NCBI GenBank assembly: GCA_964574635.1
Contig: CAZNOG010000003.1
Coordinates: 62,001 to 126,000 of the forward strand
DNA length: 64,000 nt
DNA from: CAZNOG01 sp964574635
Lineage (GTDB): Bacteria; Bacteroidota; Bacteroidia; Flavobacteriales_D; Cryomorphaceae
Direction: 5' to 3'
Shown here piece after piece: positions 8,496-16,805 of the stretch. Under the pieces are notes generated by a model, which saw nothing but the letters and a program-made list of their open reading frames with translations, was not told the origin of the DNA and did no database searches. Position 1 is the stretch's first letter; each line of letters starts with the position of its first letter. Both the position numbers and the translations under genes were made by a program.

Positions 8496-9553
8496 ACGCA
8501 ATCTCTCACCGAATAGCGCTGTTTCTCCTTCCGGTATTCGCATTATGCGTATTCACCGCCTGCGACGATACGGCCCAAACGCGCAAGCCCCGGCACTCGG
8601 GAATGCCCGGTGAAGTAATCGTCGTCATGAACGATACCGATTGGAGGGGAGCCCCCGGCGACAGCCTCCGGGCACGGATGCAAACCATGTACCCCGGCCT
8701 TCCGCAAATCGAGCCGTCCTTCAAACTCATTCATTTCAATCAAGCCGAAATGAGCAGCATGTTGCGCCACCACCGCAACATCATCGAAGTACACCTGGGC
8801 TCCGCCGCCCAAGGAAAAAACACCGTCACGCTCACCAACGACAAGTGGGCTTCCAACCAGTTGGTGTTCAATGCCTACGCCACCACTCACGAAGACTGGT
8901 ACAACCTGCTGAACACCCAGTTTCCGCAGGTGATGGATCGCATAAACCGAAAGGAAATCGATCGGTTGCAACGCTTTTATCGGACCAACTCCAACCACGT
9001 AGTCATCGCCGATATACAAGCCAAATTCGGCGTGAACCTGCCCCTGCCCACCGATTGTAAAATGGCCATATCCGACAAGGATTTCGCGTGGGTGAAAAGG
9101 GAGCGCGTGCGCTATCTGGGAAACGACCTGCACGACATCACGCAGGGATTCTTGTTTTACCAATACCCTTACACCGGCGATTCCGCTTTTACGCAAGAAG
9201 CCATCCTCGCCGTCCGCGACAGTGTCACCAAGGAATACGTTCCCGGACCGACGAAAAATTCTTACATGACCACCGAATACATCCTCCCTCCCACCTCCGA
9301 GGCCATTACCCTCGACGGGCGGTACGCCGTGATCACCCGCGGATTGTGGCGTACGGAAAACCACTTCATGGGCGGTCCCTTCGTGAGCGTCACAACAACC
9401 AACCCCGCCGGCGATAAAATCGTTTCCATGTCCGGTTTCGTATTCGCCCCCAAATTCGATAAGCGGGAATACATCCGTGAAATCGAAGCCATCCTGCTCG
9501 ACGCGAAATTTCCCGAAAAAGAAACCATCGCGGAAGACCGAAATCGACCCTGA
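8492..9553 (+). CDS. DUF4837 family lipoprotein
   Basis: This 353-residue protein starts at a GTG that overlaps the preceding stop (GTGA junction), so it is translationally coupled to the lytic transglycosylase. The signal peptide ends in the lipobox FTAC (Cys near 24). The mature part matches DUF4837, a Bacteroidota-restricted envelope family of unknown function; GEVIVVMNDTDW near 40 and the LPTDCKMAISDKDFAWVKRE stretch in the middle are typical. There are no recognisable catalytic motifs. Linkage to murein enzymes suggests a cell-wall or outer-membrane job, but this is only context. Confidence 0.8.
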   Translation: MNAISHRIALFLLPVFALCVFTACDDTAQTRKPRHSGMPGEVIVVMNDTDWRGAPGDSLRARMQTMYPGLPQIEPSFKLIHFNQAEMSSMLRHHRNIIEVHLGSAAQGKNTVTLTNDKWASNQLVFNAYATTHEDWYNLLNTQFPQVMDRINRKEIDRLQRFYRTNSNHVVIADIQAKFGVNLPLPTDCKMAISDKDFAWVKRERVRYLGNDLHDITQGFLFYQYPYTGDSAFTQEAILAVRDSVTKEYVPGPTKNSYMTTEYILPPTSEAITLDGRYAVITRGLWRTENHFMGGPFVSVTTTNPAGDKIVSMSGFVFAPKFDKREYIREIEAILLDAKFPEKETIAEDRNRP

Positions 9554-9584
9554 CGACCTAGATCGATCGGAAGGACGCGGTGAA

Positions 9585-9611
9585 GGGTTTAGGTTTTCGT
9601 GGGTGAGACTC
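9585..9611 (+). repeat. dispersed short intergenic repeat, copy 1
   Basis: Member of a family with consensus core GGTTTTTGTGGGTG preceded by a GGnTTT half and often followed by ACTC. This copy differs by one base in the core (TTTTCGTGGGTG) and lies in the convergent gap between the DUF4837 gene and ptrB. Confidence 0.6.
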
Positions 9612-9670
9612 AACCCGATCATCCCCGCCCCGATGGACGGAGGTTCTCAGTTGGGACGATCACCCGACGT

Positions 9671-11713
9671 TCACTCCAAGATGCCTTCCCGACCCAGAAG
9701 AAAAGCATACTCCAAAGCCACTTCCCGGTACCTTTCAAATCGCCCCGAAGCTCCTCCGTGGCCGGTATCCATATTGGTAACCAGATACAGGGGCGTGTCG
9801 TTCGTTTTCAAAACCCGCATGGCCGCAACCCATTTCGCGGGCTCCCAATACTGCACTTGAGAATCGTGCAGACCCGTGGTCACCAACAAGGCGGGATATT
9901 CGCCCTTCACCAGATTGTCGATGGGAGAATATGATTTGATGCGTTCGTACGCTTTCTTCTCGTTGGGATTCCCCCACTCGTCGTACTCACCCGTCGTGAG
10001 GGGAATGGAGGCGTCGAGCATGGTGGTGAGCACATCCACGAAGGGCACCTGCGCCACCACGCCATTCCACAAATTGGGCTTCATGTTGATCACGGCACCC
10101 ATCAGCAATCCACCGGCGCTTCCACCCATGGCGTACAAGTGCTCGGGCGAAGTGTACCCGGCCCGGATCAAGTGCACCGCGCAGTCGATGAAATCGTGAA
10201 ATGTATTGGTTTTGTATTCCAACCGGCCCTTTTCGTACCACTCCCGACCCAGTTCCTGCCCACCCCGAACGTGGGCGATGGCAAATGCGAATCCCCGCTG
10301 CAACAGCGAGATTCGGGGAATGCTGAAATAGGCGTCGAGTGACAAGCCGTACGCCCCATACCCATACAGCAACACCGGTGACTTCCCGTTCTTTTCGAAC
10401 CCTTTCGGATACACGATGCTCATAGGGATGTCCACGCCATCGCGGGACTTGACAAGGACGTATTCCGATTCGTAATCTTCGGGATCGAAACCTCCCACCA
10501 CCTCCTCTCTTTTCACCAAGGTGGTCGAGCCGTCGATCATATTCACGTCATACACGCTCATCGGCGTGGTCAGGGATGTATAACCGTAGCGAAGCACCTC
10601 GGTATCGAACTCTTCGTTGGTCGCCAAAAAGGCCATGTACGTGGGATCCGAAAATTCCACTTCCCGCTCCCCTCCACTTTTCAAATCGTAAATGCGGATG
10701 CGGGTAAGGCCGTTTTCGCGTACCTCCACCGCCATGAACCCCTTGAACAAGAGCATATCGGACAACAGCACTCCGGGGTCGTGCGCCACGACGGTTTGCC
10801 ACTGCCTTCGGCCCGTGGCGTTTTCAGGGGTTTTGGAAATGGAAAAGTTGCTGCCATCGGCGTTGTGGAGCACATAAAACCCGTCGGGACCGTGCTGTAT
10901 TTCATACTCGAGCCCTCTGGTCCGTTCTTGGAATACCTTCGGTTCGACCCCGGGATTTTCCGCCTCCACGTAGCGATGCTCCGAAGTCATCGTCGAGTGT
11001 GAATGGATGAAAATGTATTTGCCCGAGTTGGACCGCGAAATCGACACGTGGTAGGTATCGTCCTCTTCCGTAAACACTTCTTCGTCCTCGCTCTGGTCGG
11101 TGCCGAGTACGTGGCGGTACACGCAGTACGACCTCAGGGTCTCGGGGTCTTTGCGTGTGTAAAGCACGGTGCGGTGATCGGCGGCCCATACCACCGATCC
11201 GGCGGTGCCGGTCAATTCATCGGCCAAGAGCTCTCCCGTGCGCAAATCCTTGAACCGCACTGTGTAGATGCGCCGGCTCACCACGTCTTCGGCGAAGGCG
11301 ACCAGGTGGTTGTCATCGGAAATTTCCACGCTGCCGAAGCTGTGATAGGCGTGTCCCTCAGCGCGTTCGTTCCCGTCGATGAGCACTTCTTCCTCCCCGC
11401 CTTTCAACGGTTTCCTGCAGTACACGGCGTACTCCTTTCCCTCGTCGTATTTGCGGTAATAAAGGTATCCGCGCAAGGGATAGGGTGCGGACACGTCGCG
11501 GCGGGGAATTCTACCCACGATCTCGTCGAACAACTTTTGCCTAAGGGGTTTCAGGTGGGCCATTTCCCTTTCGGCATAGGCGTTTTCGGCCTCCAAATAG
11601 GCGATGACCTCCGGGTTTTCGCGGTTGCGTAGCCAGTGGTAATCGTCGATGCGTGTGTCGCCGTGTATGGAATGGCGGTGAGGTCGAACGGGTGCAATGG
11701 GTGGTGTGTTCAT
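9671..11713 (-). CDS. ptrB: oligopeptidase B (prolyl oligopeptidase family, S9A)
   Basis: This 680-residue serine peptidase has an N-terminal beta-propeller (about 70-400) and a C-terminal alpha/beta-hydrolase domain. The catalytic triad is visible: Ser532 in GGSAGGLLMGAV, Asp617 in TGLHDSQVQYWEPAKW and His652 in MDTGHGG. The propeller keeps only short peptides in reach, and oligopeptidase B cuts after basic residues. The N-terminal RIDDYHWLRNRENPEVIAYL stretch is typical. No signal peptide is seen, so it is probably cytoplasmic. It lies downstream of recO on the same strand with a 91-bp gap and converges with the DUF4837 gene. Confidence 0.93.
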   Translation of the reverse strand: MNTPPIAPVRPHRHSIHGDTRIDDYHWLRNRENPEVIAYLEAENAYAEREMAHLKPLRQKLFDEIVGRIPRRDVSAPYPLRGYLYYRKYDEGKEYAVYCRKPLKGGEEEVLIDGNERAEGHAYHSFGSVEISDDNHLVAFAEDVVSRRIYTVRFKDLRTGELLADELTGTAGSVVWAADHRTVLYTRKDPETLRSYCVYRHVLGTDQSEDEEVFTEEDDTYHVSISRSNSGKYIFIHSHSTMTSEHRYVEAENPGVEPKVFQERTRGLEYEIQHGPDGFYVLHNADGSNFSISKTPENATGRRQWQTVVAHDPGVLLSDMLLFKGFMAVEVRENGLTRIRIYDLKSGGEREVEFSDPTYMAFLATNEEFDTEVLRYGYTSLTTPMSVYDVNMIDGSTTLVKREEVVGGFDPEDYESEYVLVKSRDGVDIPMSIVYPKGFEKNGKSPVLLYGYGAYGLSLDAYFSIPRISLLQRGFAFAIAHVRGGQELGREWYEKGRLEYKTNTFHDFIDCAVHLIRAGYTSPEHLYAMGGSAGGLLMGAVINMKPNLWNGVVAQVPFVDVLTTMLDASIPLTTGEYDEWGNPNEKKAYERIKSYSPIDNLVKGEYPALLVTTGLHDSQVQYWEPAKWVAAMRVLKTNDTPLYLVTNMDTGHGGASGRFERYREVALEYAFLLGREGILE

Positions 11714-11804
11714 TTAAAATCGCGATTTACTGTATGCTTCGGTTAAAAGAGAAATTCCACCCGCAAAGATCGCAACCCACAAATACCAAAAACCGCTTTG
11801 TGCA

Positions 11805-12515
11805 TCACGAAAACAACTCGGTGAGGATGGGCAGGGACTTCAGCTCCCCAAAGCCCTCGAGGTGAAGGCGGTAATACGTTGCCAAATGATGGATCATTCG
11901 CCGTTTGGCTTCGCGTGAAATGTGGAATTCCTCGTCCAGCTCGGCACCGGCGAGTCGAAAAAACAACGCGGTTTCCTCGGGTTGGAGCACGTGGAGGGAA
12001 GCGTTTCGGTGTCCGGTGAATTCACCGTTTTCCAGGTCGAAATACGGCTTCTCCGCCGAGGGTGCGCCGGAGGGCAAAAAGCCGAGCAACCGAGTGAGTT
12101 TTGCCATCAATTGCAGGTGGAAAACGCCGTTCGGAGGGTTCTCTTCGAAATAGGTCACCGCCGCATCGATGTAGTCGTACAGTTCGTAATCGGGGGTTTC
12201 TTCCCTCAGGGCCTTATACAGAACCTCCGCCAAAAACAAGGCGACGGAAGCCTTGACCGGATGGGAAAAATCCGGGGCCGCCGAGCCCAAAATGCGGATG
12301 GAACGCACCATCTGAACCGAGCGGCTCTGTCGGTAACCGTATGCGATCTCCACCCTCGTGAGGGGCTGAACCGCCGCGTTTCTCGCGCTTTTCTTTCCCA
12401 AACCGCGCACCATGAACGACAACTTGCCGTGATTGCGGGAGTAGGTGGTAATCACGGCGGATGAGTCGGTATAGGCGGTCTTGCGGAGCACTATGGCCGC
12501 CGTATTCTCTTCCAT
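11805..12515 (-). CDS. recO: DNA repair protein RecO
   Basis: At 236 residues this is a normal-length RecO. It has the N-terminal OB-fold (AIVLRKTAYTDSSAVITTYSR, then GKLSFMVRGLGKKSAR) followed by the helical domain. RecO anneals single strands and loads RecA on SSB-coated DNA together with RecR in gap repair. The zinc cysteines found in some RecO proteins are not visible here, which is common in this phylum. It starts 6 bp after the porZ stop and is probably cotranscribed with it. The ATG at 12515 begins directly at the conserved MEEN...AIVLR. Confidence 0.9.
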   Translation of the reverse strand: MEENTAAIVLRKTAYTDSSAVITTYSRNHGKLSFMVRGLGKKSARNAAVQPLTRVEIAYGYRQSRSVQMVRSIRILGSAAPDFSHPVKASVALFLAEVLYKALREETPDYELYDYIDAAVTYFEENPPNGVFHLQLMAKLTRLLGFLPSGAPSAEKPYFDLENGEFTGHRNASLHVLQPEETALFFRLAGAELDEEFHISREAKRRMIHHLATYYRLHLEGFGELKSLPILTELFS

Positions 12516-12521
12516 TTCAGA

Positions 12522-14855
12522 TCACTTGATGACGAGGATTTTGGTGGTGCAAGTGGACCTCGATTCCGGTTCGGTGATCAGGGCGAAATACACGCCCGTG
12601 GCCACTCGCTCCCCGTCGATGTTCCTTCCGTCCCATACGGCGTTGCCGCCTTTGGACACATCCGAAAAGATCAGGTTGCCGCGCGCGTCGGTGATTCTCA
12701 CCTCGCTGTTGCGCATCAATCCTTTGATCGATATGGAGCCGTGGTAGGTTTCCCGGACCGGATTGGGATACACCGTATGGCATTCGTTGGCAACTCCCGC
12801 GCCGGTGGCATCGGAAATGTAGGAGACCAAACCCTCTTCCGTGGCGAAAAACACTTCGCCGGTTTGGTGGTCTATTTCTATATCCATAATCATGTCGCTG
12901 GGCAGGGCGCTGTTGGCGACGTTGAATCGCAGAATCTCTTCGGTGCCGTCTTCGGAGAGCAAGAACACCCCCGAGCCGAATGTTCCCACCCATTTGCGGT
13001 TCGCCCCGTCGACCGCTATGGCGCTTACGGGTTGCGTTTCGAGAAGGTACTGGTAAATACCGTCTTGCTCGACCAGTATTTGCCGGGCGTCGCCCGGATT
13101 ATCGGAGAATATGTCGAAGGGAGAGTAGAACACCCCTACCCCATCCGCGGTACCCACCCAAATTTCGCCATCCAAGTCTTGCGCCAGGCAGAAGACTTCG
13201 TTCGACGGGAGGTTTCCCCTGCCGAGATCGGCCGAAAGTATCCGGACTTTGTCGTCGGATTCGTTCAGTAAATCATTCCCTTCGTAATACGCCACCAATC
13301 CGCCCCGATTTCGAATGAACCATTTGTGCCCTTCGTCGGTGATGATCATTTTGTGGACGGTGGTATTGGTTCCCAATTCATTCTTCAGGGAAAACGCTTT
13401 CCACTCCCCGTCGGCGGTCCAAACCGACAGCGGCTTGTCGGCGTATCCGTTGGTCATCCATACGTTGCCCGCCCCGTCCTGGACGATGCCGCCCACGGCG
13501 ATGAAATCCATGCCGTCTTCCCGTCCGTATCCCACCCTGGGGTGTAGGCTGGAGTTGGTTTCGTTGTACAGGCCTTCGATTTCATCGCCTTCCACGACCA
13601 TCATTCCGCTGAACCACGAGCCGACGTAGGCTTTGTCGGGATTGTTGCGGTCGGGGTATGCCACCGGCACGTCGAGGAAGAGCCAGTCGGAAATTTCGGG
13701 ATGGTTGTCGATGGTGAAGTTGGTCCACCGACCTTCGTGGTACTTATAAAATCCACTGAGACGGAAGTTGTTGTTCCACGTGCCGGGGTGAACCGGGTGA
13801 CCTCCCGCCACCCACAGTCTTCCTTTGTGCATGGATAGATCGAAGATGCTGTTGGATCCCGGGCCCGTAGGTTGGAAACGTTCGGTGGTGCCGTCGGCAT
13901 TCCGCTTCACGAGAGCGTTGCGGCCGTCGGCGAACCAGATGTTTCCTTCGGAGTCGACGGTACCCGTTTTAATCTGCATCGCGGAGAAGCCTTCGGGATA
14001 CTGGTCCACGACCTTGGAAATGGAAACCCCGTCTTCGCCGTAAATGAGGTAATACCAACTCGTATTGAGTGACATGCCCTCAGGGGAGTTTCTCAATTCA
14101 TCGACGTAGGGAGTGGCGCGGATGTTCGTCCACGCTTCCACTCCGGCGGCACGAAAATATACGCCGGGCTCGGCGGCGGATTTCCTGTTCACGTACAACC
14201 CGGCCTCGTTGGCATCGACGTCATCCACTCGTGCGAAGGGATCGGGCAAGGTGAGGTCTTGTTCCCAAAACGTGTAAATGGTCAAATCTTGATCCGGTGG
14301 TGCGTGAAAGAGCCCTTCGTTGGTGGCGGCGTAGAGATCGCCGTCGTATATCGTGGTGGCGTTGACCGCCAATCCCCCTTCGGGAAGGATTGTAAAAGTG
14401 TCGCGCACTTCGCGCATTTCGGCGTCAACGGCGATGATTCCGATACCCGTCGAGAGGTATGCGATTTCATTGTGGAAGGTGATATGCCGAATGCGTTTGT
14501 CTCCCGGTTGGCTGCTGTTTTTGATGTCGGGCATGTTGTACACCGTCCGGCCTTTGATAATGTCCAGATTGCCGTTTTCGTAACCCACCAAAAGATAGGT
14601 TTCTTGGTCGGAAGCTTTGATGGTGGAAATACCGATATCCGAGAGCCCGTTTACCTTGTTCAACCTTTCGATTCCCCCATCCCGGTCGAGGATGAAAAGG
14701 CCGTTCCTCTGGGCGGCGAAGACCTTGTCTCCCATAATTTCCACGAAAAGGGTTTGGGAGAAGTTGAAATGATCACGCCAGCGGCCGATTTCCTGAGCGC
14801 CCAGGTTGCCTGACAACAGAAAAAATGCGGCGACGAGCGTGGATATGAATTTCAT
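12522..14855 (-). CDS. porZ: PorZ-like type IX secretion beta-propeller protein
   Basis: This 777-residue secreted protein starts at MKFISTLVAAFFLLSGNLGA, a signal peptide; the longer in-frame start adds a non-signal extension. The N-terminal region (IGRWRDHFNFSQT, AAQRNGLFILDRD, LNKVNGLSDIGISTI) matches PorZ. Two seven-bladed propellers in the style of two-component-regulator propellers fill about 25-690, with NGLVAY/EGLVSY and WVGTADGVGVF blade motifs. The last 85 residues (VYPNPV..., ITDARGNLIFSDV, GVYFALITEPESR, KILVIK) form a T9SS-type C-terminal domain. In Porphyromonas, PorZ sits on the surface and helps the sortase attach A-LPS to T9SS cargo. Here it heads a porZ-recO-ptrB unit. No other T9SS genes are in the window. 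Confidence 0.82.
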   Translation of the reverse strand: MKFISTLVAAFFLLSGNLGAQEIGRWRDHFNFSQTLFVEIMGDKVFAAQRNGLFILDRDGGIERLNKVNGLSDIGISTIKASDQETYLLVGYENGNLDIIKGRTVYNMPDIKNSSQPGDKRIRHITFHNEIAYLSTGIGIIAVDAEMREVRDTFTILPEGGLAVNATTIYDGDLYAATNEGLFHAPPDQDLTIYTFWEQDLTLPDPFARVDDVDANEAGLYVNRKSAAEPGVYFRAAGVEAWTNIRATPYVDELRNSPEGMSLNTSWYYLIYGEDGVSISKVVDQYPEGFSAMQIKTGTVDSEGNIWFADGRNALVKRNADGTTERFQPTGPGSNSIFDLSMHKGRLWVAGGHPVHPGTWNNNFRLSGFYKYHEGRWTNFTIDNHPEISDWLFLDVPVAYPDRNNPDKAYVGSWFSGMMVVEGDEIEGLYNETNSSLHPRVGYGREDGMDFIAVGGIVQDGAGNVWMTNGYADKPLSVWTADGEWKAFSLKNELGTNTTVHKMIITDEGHKWFIRNRGGLVAYYEGNDLLNESDDKVRILSADLGRGNLPSNEVFCLAQDLDGEIWVGTADGVGVFYSPFDIFSDNPGDARQILVEQDGIYQYLLETQPVSAIAVDGANRKWVGTFGSGVFLLSEDGTEEILRFNVANSALPSDMIMDIEIDHQTGEVFFATEEGLVSYISDATGAGVANECHTVYPNPVRETYHGSISIKGLMRNSEVRITDARGNLIFSDVSKGGNAVWDGRNIDGERVATGVYFALITEPESRSTCTTKILVIK

Positions 14856-14974
14856 CGGGAGGACTATTGATGGATGAATAACGACAAAAGAAAACAATTC
14901 ATATTTGATCGCGGGCACGGCGGGATGTTTTCCGGTTTTCGCGGTGTGATGGTCAAATCTATGGAGAAACCAAT

Positions 14975-14982
14975 TATCTTTG
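14975..14982 (+). promoter_or_regulatory. -7 promoter element of tRNA-Arg
   Basis: TATCTTTG is a perfect TAnnTTTG match ending 10 bp before the mature 5' end of the tRNA. A clear -33 TTG is not seen at the usual distance. Confidence 0.65.
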
Positions 14983-14992
14983 CCGCGTTATT

Positions 14993-15066
14993 GGCCCGGT
15001 AGTTCAACTGGATAGAATATCAGATTTCGGCTCTGAGGGTTGGGGGTTCGAATCCTCCCCGGGTCA
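14993..15066 (+). tRNA. tRNA-Arg (anticodon UCG)
   Basis: A 74-nt cloverleaf folds cleanly. The acceptor GGCCCGG pairs with CCGGGTC with one G-U; the D stem is GTTC/GAAT. The anticodon stem TCAGA/TCTGA encloses loop TTTCGGC with anticodon TCG, which reads CGA/CGG Arg codons. The T stem is GGGGG/CCTCC around TTCGAAT. The discriminator is A and CCA is not encoded. Its last 14 bases plus two flanking bases are the left attachment core of the mobile element that follows, so the gene has been used as an integration site and its 3' end restored by the element. Confidence 0.95.
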
Positions 15067-15068
15067 CA
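15053..15068 (+). repeat. attL core, 16-bp direct repeat at tRNA-Arg 3' end
   Basis: TCCTCCCCGGGTCACA covers the T-arm and acceptor 3' half of tRNA-Arg plus two bases. It is repeated exactly at 19824-19839 in the same orientation. The two copies bound a block holding an integrase and replication genes. Confidence 0.85.
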
Positions 15069-15080
15069 ATTTAAATCATA

Positions 15081-15110
15081 AACCCCTTGTTTTCAAGGGG
15101 TTTTTTATTT
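15081..15110 (+). terminator. rho-independent terminator after tRNA-Arg
   Basis: The stem AACCCCTTG/CAAGGGGTT with loop TTTT is followed by TTTTATTT. It lies just inside the element and would end tRNA-Arg transcription; the A-rich opposite side gives only a poor tract for the leftward operon. Confidence 0.85.
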
Positions 15111-15111
15111 C

Positions 15112-15135
15112 TTTCCACACCATTTCCACACCGAT
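15112..15135 (+). repeat. left internal 24-bp direct repeat (candidate integrase arm site)
   Basis: Two tandem 11-bp units TTTCCACACCA/TTTCCACACCG plus AT. The same 24 bp occurs at 19664-19687 in the same orientation near the other end of the element. The layout matches arm-type binding sites of tyrosine integrases. Confidence 0.65.
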
Positions 15136-15141
15136 GGGGGT

Positions 15142-15420
15142 TTAGGTCGGTTTTCGGTCGGTTGGTTTGGGTCTGATCTTTATTTCAAATTCTACTTTCT
15201 CGGGGTCGGTTGTCGGCTCCACCTTTGGAAGTACATAAGGCAACAACCGTTCGATTACCCGAAATTTGTCTTTGCCGTCCAGTTTTTCAAACTCGGATTG
15301 TAGTGCAGGGGTGTTTTGCTCGATGAACGCGGTAACGAAATTCCGAATCCGTGCCGTCGATTTGTTCGGTACGCCCGGGGGGCGTCCGTTAGGGTTGTTT
15401 GTTTTTCCTTTTGGCGGCAT
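15142..15420 (-). CDS. small PNGRP-motif protein of mobile elements, function unknown
   Basis: This 92-residue basic protein begins KGKTNNPNGRPPGVPNK, a motif I know from small proteins of Bacteroidota mobile elements and phages (DUF5681-like). A predicted helical part (ARIRNFVTAFIEQNTPALQSEFEKL, then FRVIERLLPYVLP) and a polar tail follow. The family has no assigned role that I can name with certainty; DNA binding would fit the basic PNGRP head. The start at 15420 was chosen over 15444 because the -7 box CAAAGTTA (minus strand TAACTTTG) at 15442-15449 covers the earlier ATG. It is the last gene before the left attachment site. Confidence 0.65.
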   Translation of the reverse strand: MPPKGKTNNPNGRPPGVPNKSTARIRNFVTAFIEQNTPALQSEFEKLDGKDKFRVIERLLPYVLPKVEPTTDPEKVEFEIKIRPKPTDRKPT

Positions 15421-15441
15421 ATTGAAAAATCTTGTTGTTTT

Positions 15442-15449
15442 CAAAGTTA
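15442..15449 (-). promoter_or_regulatory. -7 promoter element for the PNGRP gene
   Basis: On the minus strand the sequence reads TAACTTTG, a match to TAnnTTTG, 22 bp before the ATG at 15420. The gene therefore probably has its own promoter within the element. Confidence 0.5.
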
Positions 15450-15487
15450 GGTTTCAACTTTCATTCGGCCTTCCCGATTGGTGGGGT

Positions 15488-15527
15488 GATACGAATACCG
15501 GCATTATATAAAGGTGGTATTCGTATC
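15488..15527. repeat. perfect 12-bp palindromic hairpin downstream of the replication gene
   Basis: GATACGAATACC at 15488-15499 is the exact reverse complement of GGTATTCGTATC at 15516-15527, with a 16-nt AT-rich spacer. It sits 11 bp beyond the stop of the replication-type gene. Its right half plus flank (15507-15531) is repeated with two mismatches inside that gene at 15812-15836. It may be a terminator, but lacks a clear T-run and could be a replication origin. Confidence 0.6.
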
Positions 15528-15538
15528 ATTTCCACTTT

Positions 15539-16801
15539 TCAAAACTCCATCATTAATTGGTTCTCGTTCCTCCAACCGGGGCGTTTTTTTCGCGGGTTGT
15601 AGTATTGGTTTCTGATGTTGTGGGCGATCTCCCTTATTTGAACCTCAAACGGGGCTTGGCTCCATTTATCCGTGAGGTATCGGCGTTTGATTCGTCGGAA
15701 GGCTTGCGGGTCTGTTTCGCGAAGATTTTTCAATCCCGCGTGCGATAAAAGTTTACTGTTCCGTTTTTGTCTGTGGATGTTTAACCCGGTCACCTTGCAT
15801 ACCCTTTGCGGTATAAAGGTGGTAAACGTATCATTTTTGGTTTTTTGCAGTCCTTGGATGTTGGCCAGAATGATGGCCGCAATTTGTTCTTGGATGTTGT
15901 CCCCGTGTTTTGCGTTTACTTCCTTCAACCTCTTGAAACGGCGATTGAATTTTTGGCGATTCCCTTCCCTCAGAGTTTCCCAGTATTGCGGATTGGTGAA
16001 CCTGTGCCATTTATCGGGGTATTCGGTGGTTGGGTCGGCAAATACCACCTGCTGCCATTGGTCGATGAGGTTTTGAACAAACGGCGATTTGTCGGTTTTG
16101 ATAAAATCGGCCAATGTTACAATGCCCTTTTTGCGTAGGTGCGTGAAGTTCGTCACTTTGATTTCGACGCGCAAGATGGGTTCATTCCCGATTTGATATT
16201 GTTTCCCCTTGTCGTAGAACTTCAAGGCATAGGCATCGTGTTTGGCCTGTCTGAAATTTCCTTCCGTACGCGTGGACGTGTGTTGTATTGGGCTGCCTCT
16301 GTGCTGAAAACATCGCCCCAATATATCATTGCAGGGGATTGGGGGCGTAATGTTCACGCCGTATTCCAAACGGGTTAGGCGGATGTTTTCGGGCGTTAAC
16401 AACAATTCACTTGCCAATCGGCGTTTAACCTCATCAAAGGCCGTTTCGGGAAATTGGTTTGCATTGTGTTTGCCTTTGTTCCAAAAGGTGTGCAGACTAC
16501 CCGAAAATGTGAGGCGTCCATTTGGGAAACGTGTAATTTTCACTCCGTCCAGTAGAAAAGTTTCCCTATCCAAAACGTCACCCTTGAATTTGGAAACGGG
16601 TTCCCTTTCGGGGTGTAATTCCCGCAATCGTTCAAAGTAAGTGCCGCCATCAATTCCGACTATTTCACCCCCCAAATGATCGACGGGGATATAATCGTAA
16701 CTTTGTTTTGCGGGATGGATGCCCTTTCCGCGATTCTTTGCAAGATTGGGGGGCGGGATTGCATTTCCGCTCCCCTTTTCTTCTGCCGTTGTCTTGCCCA
16801 T
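15539..16801 (-). CDS. phage/plasmid-type replication initiation protein (G2P/X-like, tentative)
   Basis: This 420-residue protein resembles replication proteins of Bacteroidota filamentous-type phages and small plasmids. Features: GVKITRFPNGRLTFSGSLHTFW near 90-110, RLTRLEYGVNI near 145-155, and a DAYALKFYDKGKQYQ...ILRVEIKVTN block near 190-220, in the usual order of the gene II/X family. Such proteins nick one strand to start rolling-circle copying. The N-terminus has a proline-rich extension; ATG 16801, 4 bp after the preceding stop, was preferred over an upstream start inside that gene. The C-terminal third is very basic (RRIKRRYLTDKW). I cannot point to the catalytic Tyr with confidence, so the enzymatic role is inferred. 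Confidence 0.6.
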   Translation of the reverse strand: MGKTTAEEKGSGNAIPPPNLAKNRGKGIHPAKQSYDYIPVDHLGGEIVGIDGGTYFERLRELHPEREPVSKFKGDVLDRETFLLDGVKITRFPNGRLTFSGSLHTFWNKGKHNANQFPETAFDEVKRRLASELLLTPENIRLTRLEYGVNITPPIPCNDILGRCFQHRGSPIQHTSTRTEGNFRQAKHDAYALKFYDKGKQYQIGNEPILRVEIKVTNFTHLRKKGIVTLADFIKTDKSPFVQNLIDQWQQVVFADPTTEYPDKWHRFTNPQYWETLREGNRQKFNRRFKRLKEVNAKHGDNIQEQIAAIILANIQGLQKTKNDTFTTFIPQRVCKVTGLNIHRQKRNSKLLSHAGLKNLRETDPQAFRRIKRRYLTDKWSQAPFEVQIREIAHNIRNQYYNPRKKRPGWRNENQLMMEF

Positions 16802-16805
16802 GCCC

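Noticed and set aside
14856..14918. Longer start for porZ adding 21 residues
   Set aside because: The extension places the signal peptide internally; the ATG at 14855 gives a normal signal sequence.
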